Source: Frankia sp. QA3 (GTDB lineage Bacteria; Actinomycetota; Actinomycetes; Frankiales; Frankiaceae). Taken from it: a stretch of 64,000 bases of DNA. How positions within the stretch are numbered: the stretch's first letter is position 1; the number at the start of each line of letters is the position of its first letter. Below are positions 23,179 to 31,680 of the stretch, piece by piece. The notes under the pieces are model-generated. The model was given only the letters and a program-made list of their open reading frames with translations. It did not search any database and had not been told where the DNA came from. The position numbers were made by a program, and so were the translations under genes. The stretch is taken from assembly GCF_000262465.1 (NCBI RefSeq), contig NZ_CM001489.1, positions 4,407,056 to 4,471,055 on the forward strand, given 5' to 3'.

Positions 23179-25152
23179 TTACTCCACCGTGACGGACTTG
23201 GCGAGGTTGCGCGGCTGGTCCACGTCGAGGCCGCGGGCTAGGGCGAGTTCGCAGGCGAACACCTGCAGCGGCAGGGTCGTCACCAGGGGTGCGAACAGGG
23301 ACGAGGTCGCCGGCACGCGGATGAGATGGTCGGCGTAGGGCTCCACCGCGACGTCGCCGTCCTCGGCGATCACAATGGTCCGCGCGCCGCGCGCCCGAAC
23401 CTCCTGGATGTTGGAGACGATCTTGTCGTGCAGGTGCGCACGCCCGTGCGGTGACGGCACGACGACGATCACCGGCAGGCCCGGTTCGATGAGTGCGATC
23501 GGCCCGTGCTTGAGTTCGCCGGCCGGGAAGCCCTCGGCGTGCATGTAGGCGAGTTCCTTGAGCTTGAGCGCCCCCTCCAGCGCCACCGGGTAGCCCACGT
23601 GGCGGCCGAGGAAGAGCACGGCCTTGGCGTCGACCAGGCCGCGGGCAAGCTCGCGGATCGGTTCGAGCCGGCCCAGCGTCCGCTCCACCAGGTCGGGCAT
23701 CCGCTGCAGCCGCTCGACGTAGGCGGCGACCTCGTCGCCGTAGAGCACGCCGCGCACCTGCGCCAGGTACAGGCCGACGAGCAGGCAGGCCGCGACCTGG
23801 CCGAGGAAGGTCTTGGTCGAGGCGACGCCCACCTCCGGCCCGCAGCGGGTGTACAGCACCGCGTCGGACTCCCGCGGGATCGTCGACCCGTTGGTGTTGC
23901 AGATCGCCAGCACCCGGGCCTTCTGCTCGCGGGCGTGCTTGACGGCCATGAGCGTGTCCAGCGTCTCGCCGCTCTGGCTGATCGCGATGACGAGCGTGGA
24001 GCGGTCCAGCACCGGGTCCCGGTAGCGGAACTCCGAGGCCATCTCGACCTCGCAGGGCAGCCGCGTCCAGTGCTCGATGGCGTACTTCGCGATGAGGCCG
24101 GCGTGATAAGCCGTCCCGCAGGCGACGATGAAGACCTTGTCGACGTCCCGGAAGTCCTGGACGGACAGCCGCTCCTCGTCGAGGACGATCGCGCCGTCGG
24201 CGGACAGCCGGCCCCGCAGGGTGTCCGCGAGCGCGGTCGGCTGCTCGTTGATCTCCTTGAGCATGAAGTACGGGTAGCCGCCCTTCTCGGCGGCGCTCGC
24301 GTCCCAGTCGACGTGGTAGCGGCGCCCCTCGACGACCTCGCCGGCGAAGTCGGTCACGGTGACGCCGTCCCGGCGGGCCTCGACCACCTGGTCCTGCCCG
24401 ATCTCCAATGCCTGACGGGTGTGGGCGATGAACGCCGAGACGTCGCTGGCGAGGAAGGCTTCGCCCTCCCCCAGCCCGACGACCAGCGGGCTGTTGCGCC
24501 GGGCGCCGACGACCACCTCGGGGAAGTCCCGGTGCAGCACGACGAGGGTGAAGGCCCCCCCCAGCCGGCGGCAGACGCGCTGCAGCGCCACGGTCAACGG
24601 GTGCGCCCCCGGCTCGGCGGTGAGGCCGGACGGCGCGCCGGGGCCGGGCGCGGCACCCGTGCCGGGGCGGGTCGGTCGGGGGGTGACGTCCTCCGGGACC
24701 GCCGCTGCCGGCGCGGCAGCGGCGTTACCCAGCTCGACCTCCAGCAGATGGGCGACGACCTCGGTGTCGGTCTCGCTCGCGAGCTCGTGCCCGATCGCCT
24801 CCAGTTCGGCGCGAAGCGCGGCGAAGTTCTCGATGATGCCGTTGTGGATGACTGCGATCGCGCCGGTGCAGTCGGTGTGGGGGTGGGCGTTGGCGTCGGT
24901 CGGGCCGCCGTGGGTGGCCCACCGGGTGTGCCCCATCCCGGTCGTCCCGGGCATCGGATCCGCCTCCGAGCCCTCGGACAGCAGCTTCTCCAGGTTGGCG
25001 AGCTTGCCGGCCCGCCGCGCCGTCCGCAGGGCCCCGGCGCCGACGACCGCGACGCCGGAGGAGTCGTAGCCGCGGTACTCGAGGCGCCGCAGACCGTTCA
25101 ACGCGACGTCCAGGGCCGACTGGTCACCGACGTATCCGATGATCCCGCACAT
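23179..25152 (-). CDS. glmS: Glutamine-fructose-6-phosphate aminotransferase (isomerizing)
   Basis: It makes glucosamine-6-phosphate, the first step towards UDP-GlcNAc. The catalytic Cys follows the start Met (MCGIIGYVG). The glutaminase domain includes HTRWATHGGPTDANAHPH and HNGIIENF. The two SIS domains show ACGTAYHAG, ISQSGETLDT and EGALKLKELAY, and the C-terminus LAKSVTVE is canonical. At 657 residues it is about 40 longer than usual because of a Pro/Ala/Gly insertion at about residues 142-186 of the glutaminase domain. ATG 25152 has GAGG upstream. glmM, the next enzyme, lies upstream. No glmS ribozyme is seen. Confidence 0.97.
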   Translation of the reverse strand: MCGIIGYVGDQSALDVALNGLRRLEYRGYDSSGVAVVGAGALRTARRAGKLANLEKLLSEGSEADPMPGTTGMGHTRWATHGGPTDANAHPHTDCTGAIAVIHNGIIENFAALRAELEAIGHELASETDTEVVAHLLEVELGNAAAAPAAAVPEDVTPRPTRPGTGAAPGPGAPSGLTAEPGAHPLTVALQRVCRRLGGAFTLVVLHRDFPEVVVGARRNSPLVVGLGEGEAFLASDVSAFIAHTRQALEIGQDQVVEARRDGVTVTDFAGEVVEGRRYHVDWDASAAEKGGYPYFMLKEINEQPTALADTLRGRLSADGAIVLDEERLSVQDFRDVDKVFIVACGTAYHAGLIAKYAIEHWTRLPCEVEMASEFRYRDPVLDRSTLVIAISQSGETLDTLMAVKHAREQKARVLAICNTNGSTIPRESDAVLYTRCGPEVGVASTKTFLGQVAACLLVGLYLAQVRGVLYGDEVAAYVERLQRMPDLVERTLGRLEPIRELARGLVDAKAVLFLGRHVGYPVALEGALKLKELAYMHAEGFPAGELKHGPIALIEPGLPVIVVVPSPHGRAHLHDKIVSNIQEVRARGARTIVIAEDGDVAVEPYADHLIRVPATSSLFAPLVTTLPLQVFACELALARGLDVDQPRNLAKSVTVE

Positions 25153-25254
25153 GCGCCTCAGCGTACGCAGGTTCCCCGGGCGGGCGGACGTGCCCGGCCG
25201 AATGGCCTGCGAGTTGTCCTGCCGTGGCCTCGCCGGCGGGTTCAGCGAGCAGGT

Positions 25255-26622
25255 TCAGCGAGGAGCCGGCAGCGCAGCGCGGACGACGGCCGCGAGGCGC
25301 TGAGCGGTGTCTCGCGCAACGGCGTCGGTCTCCGCCTCCACCATCACACGGACCAGCGGCTCGGTGCCGGAGGGCCGCAGCAGCACCCTGCCGCCGTCAC
25401 CGAGCTCGGCCTCGGCAGCGGCGACGGCGGCCAGCAGCTCGGGCGAGGCGCCCGCCCGGGTCCGGTCAACACCACGCACGTTGACGAGCACCTGTGGCAG
25501 CCGAGTCATGGCCTTGGCGAGCTCGCCGAGGGGCTGGCCGGTCTCGGCGACCCGACCGAGCAGTCGCAGCGCCGTCAGCAGCCCGTCGCCGGTGGTGGCG
25601 TGATCGAGGAAGACGACGTGCCCACTTTGCTCGCCGCCGAGCACGTAGCCGCCGGCGCGCATCGCCTCCACCACGTACCGGTCACCGACGGGCGTGGTCA
25701 CGACGGTGATCCCGGCCTCGCGCATCGCGTGCCGGAAGCCCAGGTTCGACATCACGGTGACGACGACCGTGTTGTCGGCCAGCTCGCCGCGCTCAGCCAT
25801 GGCGAGCGCGCAGATGGCAAGGATCTGGTCGCCGTCGACGATCTCACCGGCGGCGTCCACCGCGAGGCAGCGGTCCGCGTCGCCGTCGTGGGCGATGCCG
25901 ACGTCGGCGGCCTGTTCGACAACCGCCGCCCGCAGGCTGTCCAGATGGGTGACGCCGCTGCCGTCATTGATCGCCGTGCCGTCGCCGTCGGCGTGCAGCG
26001 CGACGACATCCGCACCGGCGGCGCGCAGCACCCGCGGCGCGAGCGCCCAGGCCGCGCCCTGGGCGCAGTCGACGACGACCCGCAGGCCGTCGAGCCGCAC
26101 CGGAAGTGCGGCGAGCAGGTGGTCCGCGTAGCGGTCGAGAAGCTCCGGTTCGTCCCGGATTCGCCCGACGTCGGCACCGACGGGTCGGGGGCCGGGCGGT
26201 TGCGCCATCCGCCGCTCGATGGCGTCCTCGACCTCGTCGGGGAGTTTGAGCCCGCCGGCGGCGAACAGCTTGATGCCGTTGTCCGGCATGGGGTTGTGGC
26301 TGGCGGAGAGCACCACACCGAAGGTCGCGCCGCTGGCGGCAACCGCGTGCGCCACGGCCGGGGTCGGCGCCACGCCGATCCGGGCGACGTCGGCACCCGA
26401 GGCGGCCAAGCCGGCGACGACCGCGGCCTCGAGGAACTCCCCGGACGGACGGGTGTCCCGACCGACGACGACGAGCGGCCGATGCCTCACCGGCTCGGTG
26501 GAGCGGCCGCCCGGAGCGCCGAGTAGTTCCACGGCCGCGGAGGCCAGCGACAACGCCTGCTCCGCGGTGAGGTTCACGTTCGCCACGCCTCGCACGCCGT
26601 CGGTACCGAAGAGCCTCGTCAC
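25255..26622 (-). CDS. glmM: Phosphoglucosamine mutase
   Basis: It interconverts glucosamine-6-phosphate and glucosamine-1-phosphate. The 455-residue product begins VTRLFGTDGVRG (GTG at 26622, GGGGG upstream). The phospho-Ser is S108 in SASHNPMPDNG, the metal loop is DGDADR, the sugar loop is GGEQSGH, and the phosphate-binding loop is RPSGTEP. All four domains are present. It lies downstream of rplM-rpsI, which is the widely conserved actinobacterial order, and upstream of glmS with a 102-nt gap. Confidence 0.97.
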   Translation of the reverse strand: MTRLFGTDGVRGVANVNLTAEQALSLASAAVELLGAPGGRSTEPVRHRPLVVVGRDTRPSGEFLEAAVVAGLAASGADVARIGVAPTPAVAHAVAASGATFGVVLSASHNPMPDNGIKLFAAGGLKLPDEVEDAIERRMAQPPGPRPVGADVGRIRDEPELLDRYADHLLAALPVRLDGLRVVVDCAQGAAWALAPRVLRAAGADVVALHADGDGTAINDGSGVTHLDSLRAAVVEQAADVGIAHDGDADRCLAVDAAGEIVDGDQILAICALAMAERGELADNTVVVTVMSNLGFRHAMREAGITVVTTPVGDRYVVEAMRAGGYVLGGEQSGHVVFLDHATTGDGLLTALRLLGRVAETGQPLGELAKAMTRLPQVLVNVRGVDRTRAGASPELLAAVAAAEAELGDGGRVLLRPSGTEPLVRVMVEAETDAVARDTAQRLAAVVRAALPAPR

Positions 26623-26687
26623 TGAGGTCCCCCATGCAGTCGAAGGTTCAGGCGGAGACCGAGGCACGCACCGGCGGCACCCGTCCC

Positions 26688-26725
26688 CTTCGCGGGCACG
26701 CCCCCGCGAGGGTGCGCCCGCGAAG
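26688..26725 (-). terminator. Terminator after rpsI
   Basis: CTTCGCGGGC (26688-26697) pairs with GCCCGCGAAG (26716-26725), with inner CAC/GTG pairs, starting 12 nt after the rpsI stop. Confidence 0.7.
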
Positions 26726-26736
26726 AGGACGCAAGG

Positions 26737-27144
26737 TCAGCGCTTGCTGTACTGCGGAGCCTTGCGGGCCTTCTTCAGCCCGTACTTCTTACGCTCCTTG
26801 ACCCGGGCGTCTCGGGTCAGGAAGCCGGCCTTCTTGAGAGTAGGCCGTGACTCCTCCTCCGCCAACGTCAGCGCGCGGGCGAGGGCGAGTCGAAGTGCGC
26901 CGGCCTGGCCCGACACACCGCCGCCGTGCAGCCGGGCGACGATGTCGTACGACTCGGCCTTGTCCAGCGCCTTCAGCGGCTCGTTGACGAGCTGCTGGTG
27001 CACCTTGTTCGGAAAGTACTGCTCCAGCGTCCGCCCGTTGAGCGTCCACTTCCCCGTGCCCGGGAGCAGTCGCACACGGACGACCGCCTCCTTGCGCCGC
27101 CCGGTGGCGCGGGGGTTGCCCTGTACGTCGGTCACGACAGCCAC
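26737..27144 (-). CDS. rpsI: 30S ribosomal protein S9
   Basis: A 135-residue small-subunit protein whose C-terminal tail reaches the P-site tRNA. The core starts at ATGRRKEAVVRVRLLPG and the tail KKYGLKKARKAPQYSKR is canonical, including the terminal SKR. The GTG at 27144 with GGAAGGAA upstream was chosen; the frame is open further but has no family support. It is second in the rplM-rpsI operon. Confidence 0.97.
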   Translation of the reverse strand: MAVVTDVQGNPRATGRRKEAVVRVRLLPGTGKWTLNGRTLEQYFPNKVHQQLVNEPLKALDKAESYDIVARLHGGGVSGQAGALRLALARALTLAEEESRPTLKKAGFLTRDARVKERKKYGLKKARKAPQYSKR

Positions 27145-27237
27145 GTCGCGTTCCTTCCTCGGTTGATGCGTGGTTCCCGTAGCCGGCGCCCGGAGCGGAT
27201 CAGCACCGCCCACCGACCGGCTGGAGGAGGTCAGCGG

Positions 27238-27681
27238 TTACTGCGCGACCTGGATGATCTCGAACGGGGTGGGCTGCTGAGCGTCGTGCGGGTGCGTCGG
27301 CCCCGCGTAGACCTTCAGCTTGGTTCCCTGGGCGCGGCCGAGCTTGTTCTTCGGCAGCATGCCCTTGATGGCCTTCTCGATGATGATCTGCGGCCGCGTG
27401 TCGAGCAGCTCGCCGTACGAGGTGCTGCGCAGACCGCCCGGGAAACCCGAGTGCCGGTGGTACTGGGCCTGCTGGCGCTTGTTCCCGCTCAGCGCGACCT
27501 TGCCGGCGTTGACGACGATGACGAAGTCGCCCGTGTCGATGTGCGGGGCGAAGTACGGCTTGTGCTTGCCGCGCAGCAGCGCGGCGGCCTGGGTCGCCAG
27601 CCGACCGAGCACCACGTCGGTGGCATCGATGACGTGCCACACACGCTGGACATCCGCGGGCTTGGGCTGGTACGTGCGCAC
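27238..27681 (-). CDS. rplM: 50S ribosomal protein L13
   Basis: A 147-residue early-assembly protein of the large subunit. The family hallmarks are WHVIDATDVVLGRLAT, DFVIVVNAGKVALSGNK and the YRHSGFPGGL-type motif (YHRHSGFPGGLR). The GTG at 27681 (VRTYQPKPAD) has AAGG upstream. It is first in the rplM-rpsI operon, 93 nt before rpsI. Confidence 0.97.
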   Translation of the reverse strand: MRTYQPKPADVQRVWHVIDATDVVLGRLATQAAALLRGKHKPYFAPHIDTGDFVIVVNAGKVALSGNKRQQAQYHRHSGFPGGLRSTSYGELLDTRPQIIIEKAIKGMLPKNKLGRAQGTKLKVYAGPTHPHDAQQPTPFEIIQVAQ

Positions 27682-28005
27682 AGGTCTGCCTTCTCGTTCG
27701 GACGATCCCGCCCGGGAACTACGAGGGCCCCGGGCAGATCTCGTCAAGAATGGTGAGCGCGCAGACGGGACGTGTCACGCGCAGCAGTCTTTGAGGTTAC
27801 CAGGCGATCGGAGCGGACCGCCGAGCGGCCCGCTCCGGCCAGCGCTGGTGGACCGCGCCCCCCGTACCACGCGTGCCCGACCCGCCCGGCCTGCCGGAAC
27901 CTCGCTGGATGGTCAGTGTATCGGGCGGACTGGCGGCGGTACGCCCGAGCGGGGATGACCCCGCGCGGGCTGGCACCCTCCTGCGAGCTAGCTATTCTGA
28001 CCGAG
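27682..28005. promoter_or_regulatory. Divergent region between rplM and membrane protein gene
   Basis: This 324-bp region contains the rplM leader (leftward) and the promoter of the rightward membrane protein. No ORF of merit was found. A likely -10 box for the rightward gene is given separately. A TGGTAACCT element at about 27795-27803 on the minus strand could be part of the rplM promoter, but no -35 pairs with it. Confidence 0.4.
27970..27998 (+). promoter_or_regulatory. Candidate promoter for membrane protein gene, possibly leaderless
   Basis: CTGGCA (27970-27975) and TATTCT (27993-27998) are 17 bp apart. The ATG at 28006 is only 7 nt downstream of the -10, so transcription would start at or next to the start codon. 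Confidence 0.5.
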
Positions 28006-29775
28006 ATGACTGAATTGGGTGGCGAGGGACACGAGAAGCGCGCGGGGTCGGGCACTCCGCGGCGCGACCGACCGGACCGCCCCGCCCGGTCGGACGACCC
28101 GACCGGGTCCGCCGGCAGGCCGTCCGGTCCCGCCGGGGATGGCGGGGCGGCTCCCGCCGGCACGGCCGGCCCGTCGAGTCCGGCGTCGGCCGGAGGTCAG
28201 GACCTGCGCGGTCGCTACGTCAGCTATGACGGTTGGACGCCCCCGAGCGACGATCCACTGTTCGGCGGCCCACGCAGCTACGCGTTCTCGTTCGACCACC
28301 TCGCCGCCTCCGGCGCGCGCCCGGACCCGGAGGACCGGGCCGGGTCGACCTCGTCCGAGGCCTCGACGCCCGAAGCCTCGACGCCCGAGGCCTCGACGCC
28401 CGAGTCGCCAACGTCCGAGTGGTCGTCGTCCGAGTGGTCGTCGTCGAAGCGTCCGATCACCTCCCCGGAGCGGCCGGCCGCACTGACGAGCTTGGCGGAC
28501 GGCACCGGCACGGCAGGGACGCCCCCGGGCGCTGCCTCGGCAGCCGCGGCGGCCTGGCCGGGTCGCCACGAACGTCCGGCGTCCCGCCCCTCCAGCGAGG
28601 CTGCGGAATTCGGGACACCGCGGTCGGACCGGCTTGCCGCCGGTGACGCCGCGCCGACGAGCGCCGGCCCCGGGACTTCCGCGGACGCCGGGACCGGCTT
28701 CCCGCCGCGGCCGCAGACGGAGCAGTCGCCGTCCGAACCGCCGACCGGCTGGTCGATCCGGGGCTGGTCGGGCGCGCCCGGCCAGCTGACGGGCATCACT
28801 CCCCGCACCGGCCCGTATCCCCGCACCGACCCGAATCCCAGCACCGAGCCGCTTCCCCTCGCCGCGAGGATTCCCCCGGCCAGCACGACCGCCGCGACCG
28901 CCGCGACCGCCTGGGCCGACGTCGGTGACCTGGACGAACAGGCAGCGGTCGACGGCTACCCGGACGAGGACGGGTATCCCGACGAGCCCGACGGCGGCGG
29001 CGAACACGCCGACGCCGGTCCTCCCCCGGCGCGGACCGGCGAGCGGCCCGGTCTGGCGGGCCGGGCCGGCGGTTCCCGCCGGCTGCTGGCCATCGTCGCC
29101 GGTGCCGTCCTGATGCTCGTCGCGGCCGTGGCGATCGTCGCGTTGCGCGGCGGGAAGGACGAGGGCGGCGGCTCACCGACCGCAACGGGCACGCTGCCGC
29201 CGATACCGGCGAACTTCCTCGACAGCGCCGCGGTCGACTCGGATCCGCTGACCCCCGACGAGTTCTTCCCCGAGCCGTCGGTCGCTGTCGACGGGCGCGG
29301 TTACCAGCGGCTCGCGCGCAAGCTCGACACCGGCTGCCCGAACCTCACCGGCGACCTGATCGGCCAGTTGAAGGCCCCGCGCTGCCGGCAGGTGGTGCGC
29401 TCGCTGTTCCTCAGCCGCCCCCGGCAGGGCGAACGCCAGGTACTCGCGGGAGTCACCGTGTTCTCCCTGGACACCAGCGCGACGGCCACCCAGGGCGCGC
29501 AGGTGCTCAACCAGGGCCGCGGCGGCATCGTGCCGCTGCCGATTCCGGCGGGCTCGATCCAGAACGCGCAGATCACCGGCCCGGGTGGGAACAACTCCTG
29601 GCGCGGCGCGCTGAGCCGCGGGCACTACCTCGTCTACACCCAGGTTGCCTACGTCGACGGCACCCCGGGCACGGCAGCCGACCAGCCGTTGCGCAACGCC
29701 CAGACCGATCTGGCCACGCTGGCCACCGAGCCGATGGGTGACCGGGCGGTGCTCGGGCGCGGCCCGCGCAGCTGA
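28006..29775 (+). CDS. Membrane-anchored protein with repetitive N-terminus, unknown function
   Basis: A 589-residue product. The ATG at 28006 (MTELGGEGHEKR) lies just after a likely -10 box and has no clear ribosome binding site. Residues 1-355 are disordered and rich in Ser, Pro, Gly and Thr. They include EASTP repeated three times and EWSSS repeated twice near residues 115-145. One transmembrane helix (LLAIVAGAVLMLVAAVAIVAL, about 360-382) separates this part from an extracytoplasmic domain of about 200 residues. That domain holds two Cys about 20 residues apart (TGCPN, PRCRQ) and a mixed alpha/beta pattern ending GDRAVLGRGPRS. I do not recognise the family. The gene is convergent with truA. 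Confidence 0.85.
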   Translation: MTELGGEGHEKRAGSGTPRRDRPDRPARSDDPTGSAGRPSGPAGDGGAAPAGTAGPSSPASAGGQDLRGRYVSYDGWTPPSDDPLFGGPRSYAFSFDHLAASGARPDPEDRAGSTSSEASTPEASTPEASTPESPTSEWSSSEWSSSKRPITSPERPAALTSLADGTGTAGTPPGAASAAAAAWPGRHERPASRPSSEAAEFGTPRSDRLAAGDAAPTSAGPGTSADAGTGFPPRPQTEQSPSEPPTGWSIRGWSGAPGQLTGITPRTGPYPRTDPNPSTEPLPLAARIPPASTTAATAATAWADVGDLDEQAAVDGYPDEDGYPDEPDGGGEHADAGPPPARTGERPGLAGRAGGSRRLLAIVAGAVLMLVAAVAIVALRGGKDEGGGSPTATGTLPPIPANFLDSAAVDSDPLTPDEFFPEPSVAVDGRGYQRLARKLDTGCPNLTGDLIGQLKAPRCRQVVRSLFLSRPRQGERQVLAGVTVFSLDTSATATQGAQVLNQGRGGIVPLPIPAGSIQNAQITGPGGNNSWRGALSRGHYLVYTQVAYVDGTPGTAADQPLRNAQTDLATLATEPMGDRAVLGRGPRS

Positions 29776-29865
29776 GAATCCGGCTTACCTAGCTCCGCCA
29801 GCAGGGCAGGGTGGGAGCCGTCCGCCGACAGCGCCTCCCGCCGGCAGGGCCTCCCCCGGCAGGCA

Positions 29866-30762
29866 TCAGCCGGACGGCGTGGTGGGCACGCGCACGGCCC
29901 GGGTCACCTCCGCCCGCGCCGCCAGCTCCGCGTCCGGGGGGTAGCGCACCTCGACCAGCGTCAGGCCGTGCGCGGGGGCGACGGTGACCGCCGGGTCCCG
30001 CATCCCGCGGCGCAGCACCGCCGCCGGCCACTGCGGCGGCCGGCGTCCCTCCCCCACCGCCAGCAGCGCCCCGACCAGCGCCCGGACCATCGAATGGCAG
30101 AAGGCGTCCGCCTCGACGTCGGCAACGACCACCCCGTCGGGGCGGCGCAGCACGTCGAGGCGCAGCAGGGTGCGCACGGTCGTCGCCCCCTCACGCCGCC
30201 GGCAGAAGGCCGCGAAGTCGTGCTCGCCGACCAGCAGCAACGCCGCCGATGCCATCGCCGGGGCGTCCAGCGGCCGCGGCCAGGCGAGCGTGTCGAAGCG
30301 CCGCAGCGGCTCGGCGCCGAACGCCGCGTCGGTGATCCGGTAGACGTAGCGCCGGGACAGCGCCGAGAACCGGGCGTCGAACCCGGCCGGGGCGGGCGCG
30401 AGACCGGTTACTCGGACCGACCGGTCGAGGACGCCGTTGAGCCGCCGAGCGAGCCCGCCGAGTGGCACGTCGGCAGGGAGGTCGACGTGGGCCACCTGCC
30501 CGGCGGCGTGCACGCCGGAGTCGGTGCGCCCAGCCACCGTCAGGCGCACGGCGGGCAGCCGGGCGACCCGGATGAGAGCGTCCTCCACGTCGCCCTGCAC
30601 GGTCCGCTGGCCAGGCTGGCGGGCCCAGCCGGCGAACGGCGTGCCGTCGTAGGCGATGTCCAGGCGCAGCCGGACCAGGCCCGCCGCCATCGCCGTCACG
30701 TCCGCCGCAGCGCCGGGCACCGCGTGGGGCGCGCACGGACCGGATCCCACGACATCGGACAT
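29866..30762 (-). CDS. truA: tRNA pseudouridine(38-40) synthase TruA
   Basis: It isomerises uridines 38-40 in the anticodon arm of tRNAs. The product has 298 residues. The catalytic Asp is D81 in AGRTDSGVHA. The YDGTPFAGWARQP start of the fold, FDARFSALSRRYVYRI, and AFCHSMVRALVGALLAVG near the end are all conserved. ATG 30762 has GGGGAGAG upstream; an in-frame ATG at codon 25 is an alternative. It sits after rplQ, as in many bacteria, but is separated from it by a strong terminator. Confidence 0.96.
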   Translation of the reverse strand: MSDVVGSGPCAPHAVPGAAADVTAMAAGLVRLRLDIAYDGTPFAGWARQPGQRTVQGDVEDALIRVARLPAVRLTVAGRTDSGVHAAGQVAHVDLPADVPLGGLARRLNGVLDRSVRVTGLAPAPAGFDARFSALSRRYVYRITDAAFGAEPLRRFDTLAWPRPLDAPAMASAALLLVGEHDFAAFCRRREGATTVRTLLRLDVLRRPDGVVVADVEADAFCHSMVRALVGALLAVGEGRRPPQWPAAVLRRGMRDPAVTVAPAHGLTLVEVRYPPDAELAARAEVTRAVRVPTTPSG

Positions 30763-30846
30763 CTGTCTCTCCCCGTACGGCGGCGTGACGGTGGGGCACG
30801 ACGCGGCGGACCGGACGGCGGGCCGAACGCCGCGACATGAACAGCG

Positions 30847-30879
30847 AAGGCCCGCCGCCCATGATGGGCGGCGGGCCTT
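30847..30879 (-). terminator. Terminator after rplQ
   Basis: A perfect 15-bp stem (30847-30861 with 30865-30879) with a 3-nt loop lies 67 nt past the rplQ stop and before truA. It is among the strongest hairpins in the window. Confidence 0.85.
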
Positions 30880-30945
30880 GCGGGAGCTACTGGCGGGACG
30901 CGGGCAGCGGTGGCAAGCCGCGCCCTCGACGAGGGATCGCCGAGG

Positions 30946-31563
30946 TCAGGACTTCGACTTGGCCGAACCGTCGTCGTCCGTCGTCTCGGCGGTGCCCGCC
31001 GGGGCCTCGGACGCCTGGGCCGTGGGCTTCTCCTCGGCCGCGGGGGCCTGCTCCTCGGCGGACTGCGCGGCCACGGCGGCGGCGGTCGGCGACTCGCTCG
31101 CCAGGTCCTCCGCGGCCTCGGCGGTGGCACCGGTCGGCTTGCGCCGCTCCTCGAAGCGGGTACCGCGCGCGCGCTCGGCCTCGCCGACGGCCTGCTGGCC
31201 GACGGTCAGCGCCTCCACCAGCTCGATGCGGGCCAGCGGGGCGTTGTCACCCTTGCGGTTGCCGAGCTTGATGATCCGGGTGTAGCCACCGTTGCGGTTG
31301 GCATACCGCGGGCCGATCTCGGTGAACAGGGTGTGCACCACCGAGTTGTCCCGGACCTGGCGCATGACCCGGCGCCGGGCGTGCAGATCGCCGCGCTTGG
31401 CGAAGGTCACCAGCCGCTCGGCGTACGGGCGCAGCCGCTTCGCCTTGGCCTCGGTGGTGGTGATGCCGCCGTGCTCGAACAGCGCGGTGGCGAGGTTGGC
31501 CAGCAGCAGCCGCTCATGTGCGGGGCTGCCGCCGAGCCGGGCGCCCTTCGTTGGCGTGGGCAT
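30946..31563 (-). CDS. rplQ: 50S ribosomal protein L17 with long C-terminal tail
   Basis: The first 120 residues are a complete bacterial L17 (MPTPTKGARLGGSPAHERLLLANL through GDNAPLARIELVE). About 75 further residues are rich in Ala, Glu, Thr and Ser (EEQAPAAEEKPTAQASEAP) and end in GSAKSKS. Such tails occur in actinobacteria and are likely disordered and acidic. ATG 31563 has GAGGAG upstream. It is the last gene of the alpha operon, behind a hairpin that follows rpoA. Confidence 0.96.
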   Translation of the reverse strand: MPTPTKGARLGGSPAHERLLLANLATALFEHGGITTTEAKAKRLRPYAERLVTFAKRGDLHARRRVMRQVRDNSVVHTLFTEIGPRYANRNGGYTRIIKLGNRKGDNAPLARIELVEALTVGQQAVGEAERARGTRFEERRKPTGATAEAAEDLASESPTAAAVAAQSAEEQAPAAEEKPTAQASEAPAGTAETTDDDGSAKSKS

Positions 31564-31642
31564 GATGAGTGCTCCTCGTTCCTTTCACTGTCCCGCCAGG
31601 CTGCCCGCCCGTAGGACGGCGGCGTGCGCCACCGGAGGTCGT

Positions 31643-31674
31643 CGAGGGCCCCCGCCGGTGGGCGGGGGCCCTCG
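31643..31674 (-). terminator. Intercistronic hairpin between rpoA and rplQ
   Basis: CGAGGGCCCCCGCC (31643-31656) pairs perfectly over 14 bp with 31661-31674 around a GGTG loop, 7 nt after the rpoA stop. It may attenuate rplQ or stabilise the rpoA message. Confidence 0.7.
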
Positions 31675-31680
31675 TGAAGG

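Noticed and set aside
25153..25254. glmS ribozyme or riboswitch upstream of glmS
   Set aside because: The 102-nt spacer between glmM and glmS is too short and shows none of the ribozyme core.
27772..28005. N-terminal extension of the membrane protein gene to 27772
   Set aside because: The region contains the likely promoter boxes and its translation has no protein-like pattern.
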